From Giesbergeria sp. (GTDB taxonomy: Bacteria; Pseudomonadota; Gammaproteobacteria; Burkholderiales; Burkholderiaceae_C), in NCBI GenBank assembly GCA_030690515.1, contig JAUYGP010000237.1, forward strand, positions 1-7,049: a stretch of 7,049 bases of DNA, given 5' to 3'. Both the position numbers and the translations under genes were made by a program. Positions 5,162-7,049 of this stretch are shown here, one piece after another (the first letter of the stretch is position 1; each line of letters opens with the position of its first letter). Below the pieces are notes generated by a model, which was not told the DNA's origin, ran no database searches, and saw only the letters and a list, made by a program, of their open reading frames with translations.

Positions 5162-6388
5162 TCAGGGCTTGCGCATGACCACCAGCCCCTTGAGGTACTC
5201 CCCCTCAGGAAACTCCAGCGTCATCGGATGGTCCGGCGCCCCGCCCAGGCGCTCCAGAATGTAGCCGTCCACCCCCGCGTCGGCCCCTGCCGAGGCTACG
5301 ATCTTGTGGAACAGGTCAGCGCTGATGCCGCCCGAGCACGAAAAGGTGAACAGCACCCCGCCCGGCTCCAGCAACTGTAGTGCGAGGCGGTTGATGTCCT
5401 TGTAGGCCCGGGCGGCGCGGTCGGCATGCGCGGCCGTGGGGGCGAACTTGGGCGGGTCGAGCACGATGGCATCGAAGCGCTGGCCGTCCTGCAGAAACTG
5501 GCGCAGCGAAGCGTTCACATCGGCATCCAGAAAGCGCGCCCGGCCCGGGTCAAAGCCATTGAGGACGACATTCGCCTGCGCACGCTCCAGCGCCGGGCCG
5601 GACGAATCGATCGACACCACCTCACCATCCTCCACCCCGGCCGCTCGCTGGCCCGCCAGCGCCGCTACCGAAAAACCGCCGGTGTAGCAATAGCAATTGA
5701 GCACGCGGCGCAGGCGCAGGCGCTGCACGCTGTCGGCAAAACGCTTGCGGCTGTCGCGCTGGTCGAGGTAGAAGCCGGTTTTGTGGCCTTCGGCAATGTT
5801 GAGGGTCAGGCGCCACTGGTGTTCGGCAATTTCCAGCTCCACCGGTGGTGCCGCGCCGCCGCCCGCCACCGGCCCGCCGCGCAGCCAGCCCGTAGCGCTC
5901 TCCAGGCCCTCCAACTGGCGCACATTGGCGTCCGAGCGCTCATACAACGCGGTCAAACCGGTGGCGCGCAAGAGAGCGTCGGCAAGCACGTCTTTCCAGC
6001 GCTCGGTGCCCGCGCTGGTGAACTGCGCCACCAGGGTGTCGCCGTAGCGGTCCACGATCAGCCCCGGCAACCCGTCGGATTCGCCATGCACCAGGCGCAT
6101 GCCGTTGCTTTTTATGTCAAATCGGCCTCTAACGCTTACAGATCGAGCGCAAGCAGCTATAAAAAACGGAGCATCTATGTGCTGCGCCTCGTCAAAGCTC
6201 CACACCCGCGCTCGAATGCGCGACGCCGGGCTGACCGCCGCCCAGGCCAGAAACTGGCCTTCGTGCGACTCCACACGCACGGTCTCGCCGCTGTCGCCGC
6301 CGCCCGTGGCAATAGCAGTTTCAAAGATCCAGGGGTGGCGGCGCAGCAGGGAGCGCTCTTTGCCGGGTTTGAGTCGAATCGTTTTCAT
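5162..6388 (-). CDS. rlmI: RlmI-type 23S rRNA (cytosine-C5) methyltransferase, with a repeat-derived segment
   Basis: RlmI uses S-adenosylmethionine to make m5C at position 1962 of E. coli 23S rRNA. The 408-residue protein (E. coli 396) follows the family: PUA domain at about 1-68 (KERSLLRRHPWIF aligned to E. coli REKSLLRRHPWVF), SPASRIRARVWSFD at 53-66, LVHGESDGLPGLIVDRYG at 99-116, GHKTGFYLDQRDSR at 201-214, SAM motif CYCYTGGFSVAAL at 232-244, DPPKF at 311-315 and FTFSCSGG at 347-354 with Cys351 as the likely catalytic residue. The segment at about 73-94 has no match to the family and is encoded by a copy of the short repeat read in frame. The start ATG at 6388 begins MKTIRLKPGKE, as relatives do. 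It lies 35 nt after the DUF2149 gene, so shared transcription is likely. The C-5 target site is inferred from the family. Confidence 0.93.
   Translation of the reverse strand: MKTIRLKPGKERSLLRRHPWIFETAIATGGGDSGETVRVESHEGQFLAWAAVSPASRIRARVWSFDEAQHIDAPFFIAACARSVSVRGRFDIKSNGMRLVHGESDGLPGLIVDRYGDTLVAQFTSAGTERWKDVLADALLRATGLTALYERSDANVRQLEGLESATGWLRGGPVAGGGAAPPVELEIAEHQWRLTLNIAEGHKTGFYLDQRDSRKRFADSVQRLRLRRVLNCYCYTGGFSVAALAGQRAAGVEDGEVVSIDSSGPALERAQANVVLNGFDPGRARFLDADVNASLRQFLQDGQRFDAIVLDPPKFAPTAAHADRAARAYKDINRLALQLLEPGGVLFTFSCSGGISADLFHKIVASAGADAGVDGYILERLGGAPDHPMTLEFPEGEYLKGLVVMRKP
6118..6167 (+). repeat. Short repeat copy B, inside the rlmI reading frame
   Basis: This copy aligns gap-free to 437-486 at about 37 of 50 bases, including ACGCTTA, GAGCGC and AGCTAT plus an A-run. 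The other copies are intergenic, but this one is translated on the minus strand as roughly residues 75-91 of the RlmI-type enzyme, without stop or frameshift. The AT-rich flanks stand out from the GC-rich gene around it. The reading frame resumes the conserved RLVHGESDG immediately after. Confidence 0.75.
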
Positions 6389-6423
6389 GCTCGGATTGTC
6401 GCCCGTCGGGCCCCTGGTGCGAT

Positions 6424-6777
6424 TCAGCGTGTCTGGGCATCGCCCCCGGTCTCGGGCACGTAGACCATGCTGCCATCCTTCATGCGGTAGGCCACGCCGG
6501 CCTTCATGCCCTGGCCCTCGCCGATCTGGCCCGAGGATTGGTACTGCTTGAGTTCGTTGCCCTCCTTGACCAGCATCTCCATGTTGGGTTTGCCCGCATT
6601 CTTGATGACCACTACGTCCTGTGTGGCAAAGGGATTGAGCGGGTTCTCGGTCACGGCAATGAGCAGCACGGCGATCACCACCAGAAACACGTCAATGATG
6701 TTGACCACGCTAAGAATGGGATCGTCCTCGTCGGAGTCGCCCAGGATATCGATACGCATGCGGCGGTGATCAGCCAT
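6424..6777 (-). CDS. DUF2149-family ExbD-like inner-membrane protein
   Basis: The 117-residue protein has one membrane segment at about 23-43 (SVVNIIDVFLVVIAVLLIAV), with a charged cytoplasmic start (DSDEDDP) and a soluble, presumably periplasmic, C-terminal part ending in GSMVYVPE. Asp29, in the NIIDVFL motif at the start of the membrane segment, matches the proton-path Asp of ExbD/TolR (PLIDVMLVL). ExbD-like subunits convert proton flow through a TolQ/ExbB-type channel into work on outer-membrane partners. It starts at ATG 6777, preceded by GGGAG, and overlaps the stop of the channel gene by 8 nt (ATGGCTGA), so translation is probably coupled. DUF2149 is recognised from memory; its client is unknown. 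Some relatives sit beside CobN-like genes and TonB-dependent receptors, but the window does not show these. Confidence 0.82.
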   Translation of the reverse strand: MADHRRMRIDILGDSDEDDPILSVVNIIDVFLVVIAVLLIAVTENPLNPFATQDVVVIKNAGKPNMEMLVKEGNELKQYQSSGQIGEGQGMKAGVAYRMKDGSMVYVPETGGDAQTR

Positions 6778-7049
6778 GGGCCAGCTCCCGCGTGGCGCGC
6801 GTGGGCACGGGGTCTTGCGCGTGGGCAACCGTTGGCGCTGCGTCCAGGCCAATCAGCAGCGCATTGAGCTCCTCCATCAGCCAGCGCTTGCGCAGCGTCT
6901 GCACCACAAAAGTGATCGCCGCGGCCAGCAGGGCCACGATCACGGCGGAAAAGGCCACGACCAGGTTTTGCGCCATGCCCTGCGTGTTACCCGCCGCTAC
7001 GGCCACCAGTGCCGGGCCCATGGGAATCATGGTGGCCACCAACCCCAGC
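6770..7049 (-). CDS. MotA/TolQ/ExbB-type proton channel protein (C-terminal end, runs off the right edge)
   Basis: Only the last 92 or so codons are present; the start is beyond base 7049. The frame stays open to the edge, so the TTG at 7042 is not the real start. The conserved LGLVATMIPMGPALVAV resembles the GLLGTLIPMGPAL motif of this family, and a hydrophobic segment NLVVAFSAVIVALLAAAITFVV is followed by a positively charged TLRKRW, as expected for the last membrane helix and cytoplasmic tail. With the DUF2149 protein it probably makes an ExbB/ExbD-like motor in the inner membrane. The TGA at 6772-6770 lies inside the start of that gene. Confidence 0.88.
   Translation of the reverse strand, partial: LGLVATMIPMGPALVAVAAGNTQGMAQNLVVAFSAVIVALLAAAITFVVQTLRKRWLMEELNALLIGLDAAPTVAHAQDPVPTRATRELAHG

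Noticed and set aside
5426..6463. A 345-codon plus-strand open frame
   Set aside because: It is antisense to the RlmI-type gene, which has complete family motifs, and it shows none of its own.
6778..6852. Upstream start for the DUF2149 gene at 6852
   Set aside because: It would give a 25-residue Arg/Pro-rich extension that overlaps the channel gene by 83 nt; ATG 6777 has GGGAG and matches the family start.
1..7049. CRISPR array, tRNA, rRNA, transposase or phage module
   Set aside because: None was found on reading the strand; the repeats present are too short and too few to be CRISPR, and every gene-free gap is under 200 bp.

Overview
The window is a GC-rich stretch of bacterial chromosome in which every supportable gene lies on the minus strand. 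Gene content, order and protein wording (dksA, then a STAS-like gene, then hslV-hslU; a long DksA with one cysteine; short AT-rich intergenic repeats with an ACGCTTA...GAGCGC core) suggest a betaproteobacterium of the Comamonadaceae, near Acidovorax, Comamonas or Diaphorobacter. That placement is inference from recognition, not from a database search.

In the direction of transcription (right to left): (i) 7049-6424 holds the C-terminal end of a MotA/TolQ/ExbB-type proton channel subunit overlapping by 8 nt a small ExbD-like DUF2149 protein, which together look like an inner-membrane energising pair. (ii) 6388-5162 encodes an RlmI-type 23S rRNA m5C methyltransferase, 35 nt downstream and probably co-transcribed. 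It carries a copy of an intergenic repeat inside its reading frame. (iii) 4967-3879 encodes a COG0523/CobW GTPase with a histidine-rich metal-binding stretch, behind its own probable promoter. (iv) 3709-2981 encodes a zinc-finger-degenerate DksA transcription factor with a long Lys/Ala/Pro-rich N-terminus and a TTG start. (v) 2935-1181 encodes a 584-residue protein with two TPR-like plus STAS-like units, 45 nt after dksA. (vi) 1064-501 and 421-1 hold hslV and the start of hslU, the two parts of the HslVU protease, preceded by a good match to a sigma-32 heat-shock promoter.

No rRNA, tRNA, CRISPR array, insertion sequence or phage gene is visible, and no gene-free gap exceeds 200 bp. This is mainly core chromosome. 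The most unusual features are the repeat domesticated as protein code in rlmI, the internally duplicated TPR-like/STAS-like protein, the pairing of a cysteine-poor DksA with a COG0523 metal GTPase, and the very short leader that the hslV heat-shock promoter would produce.
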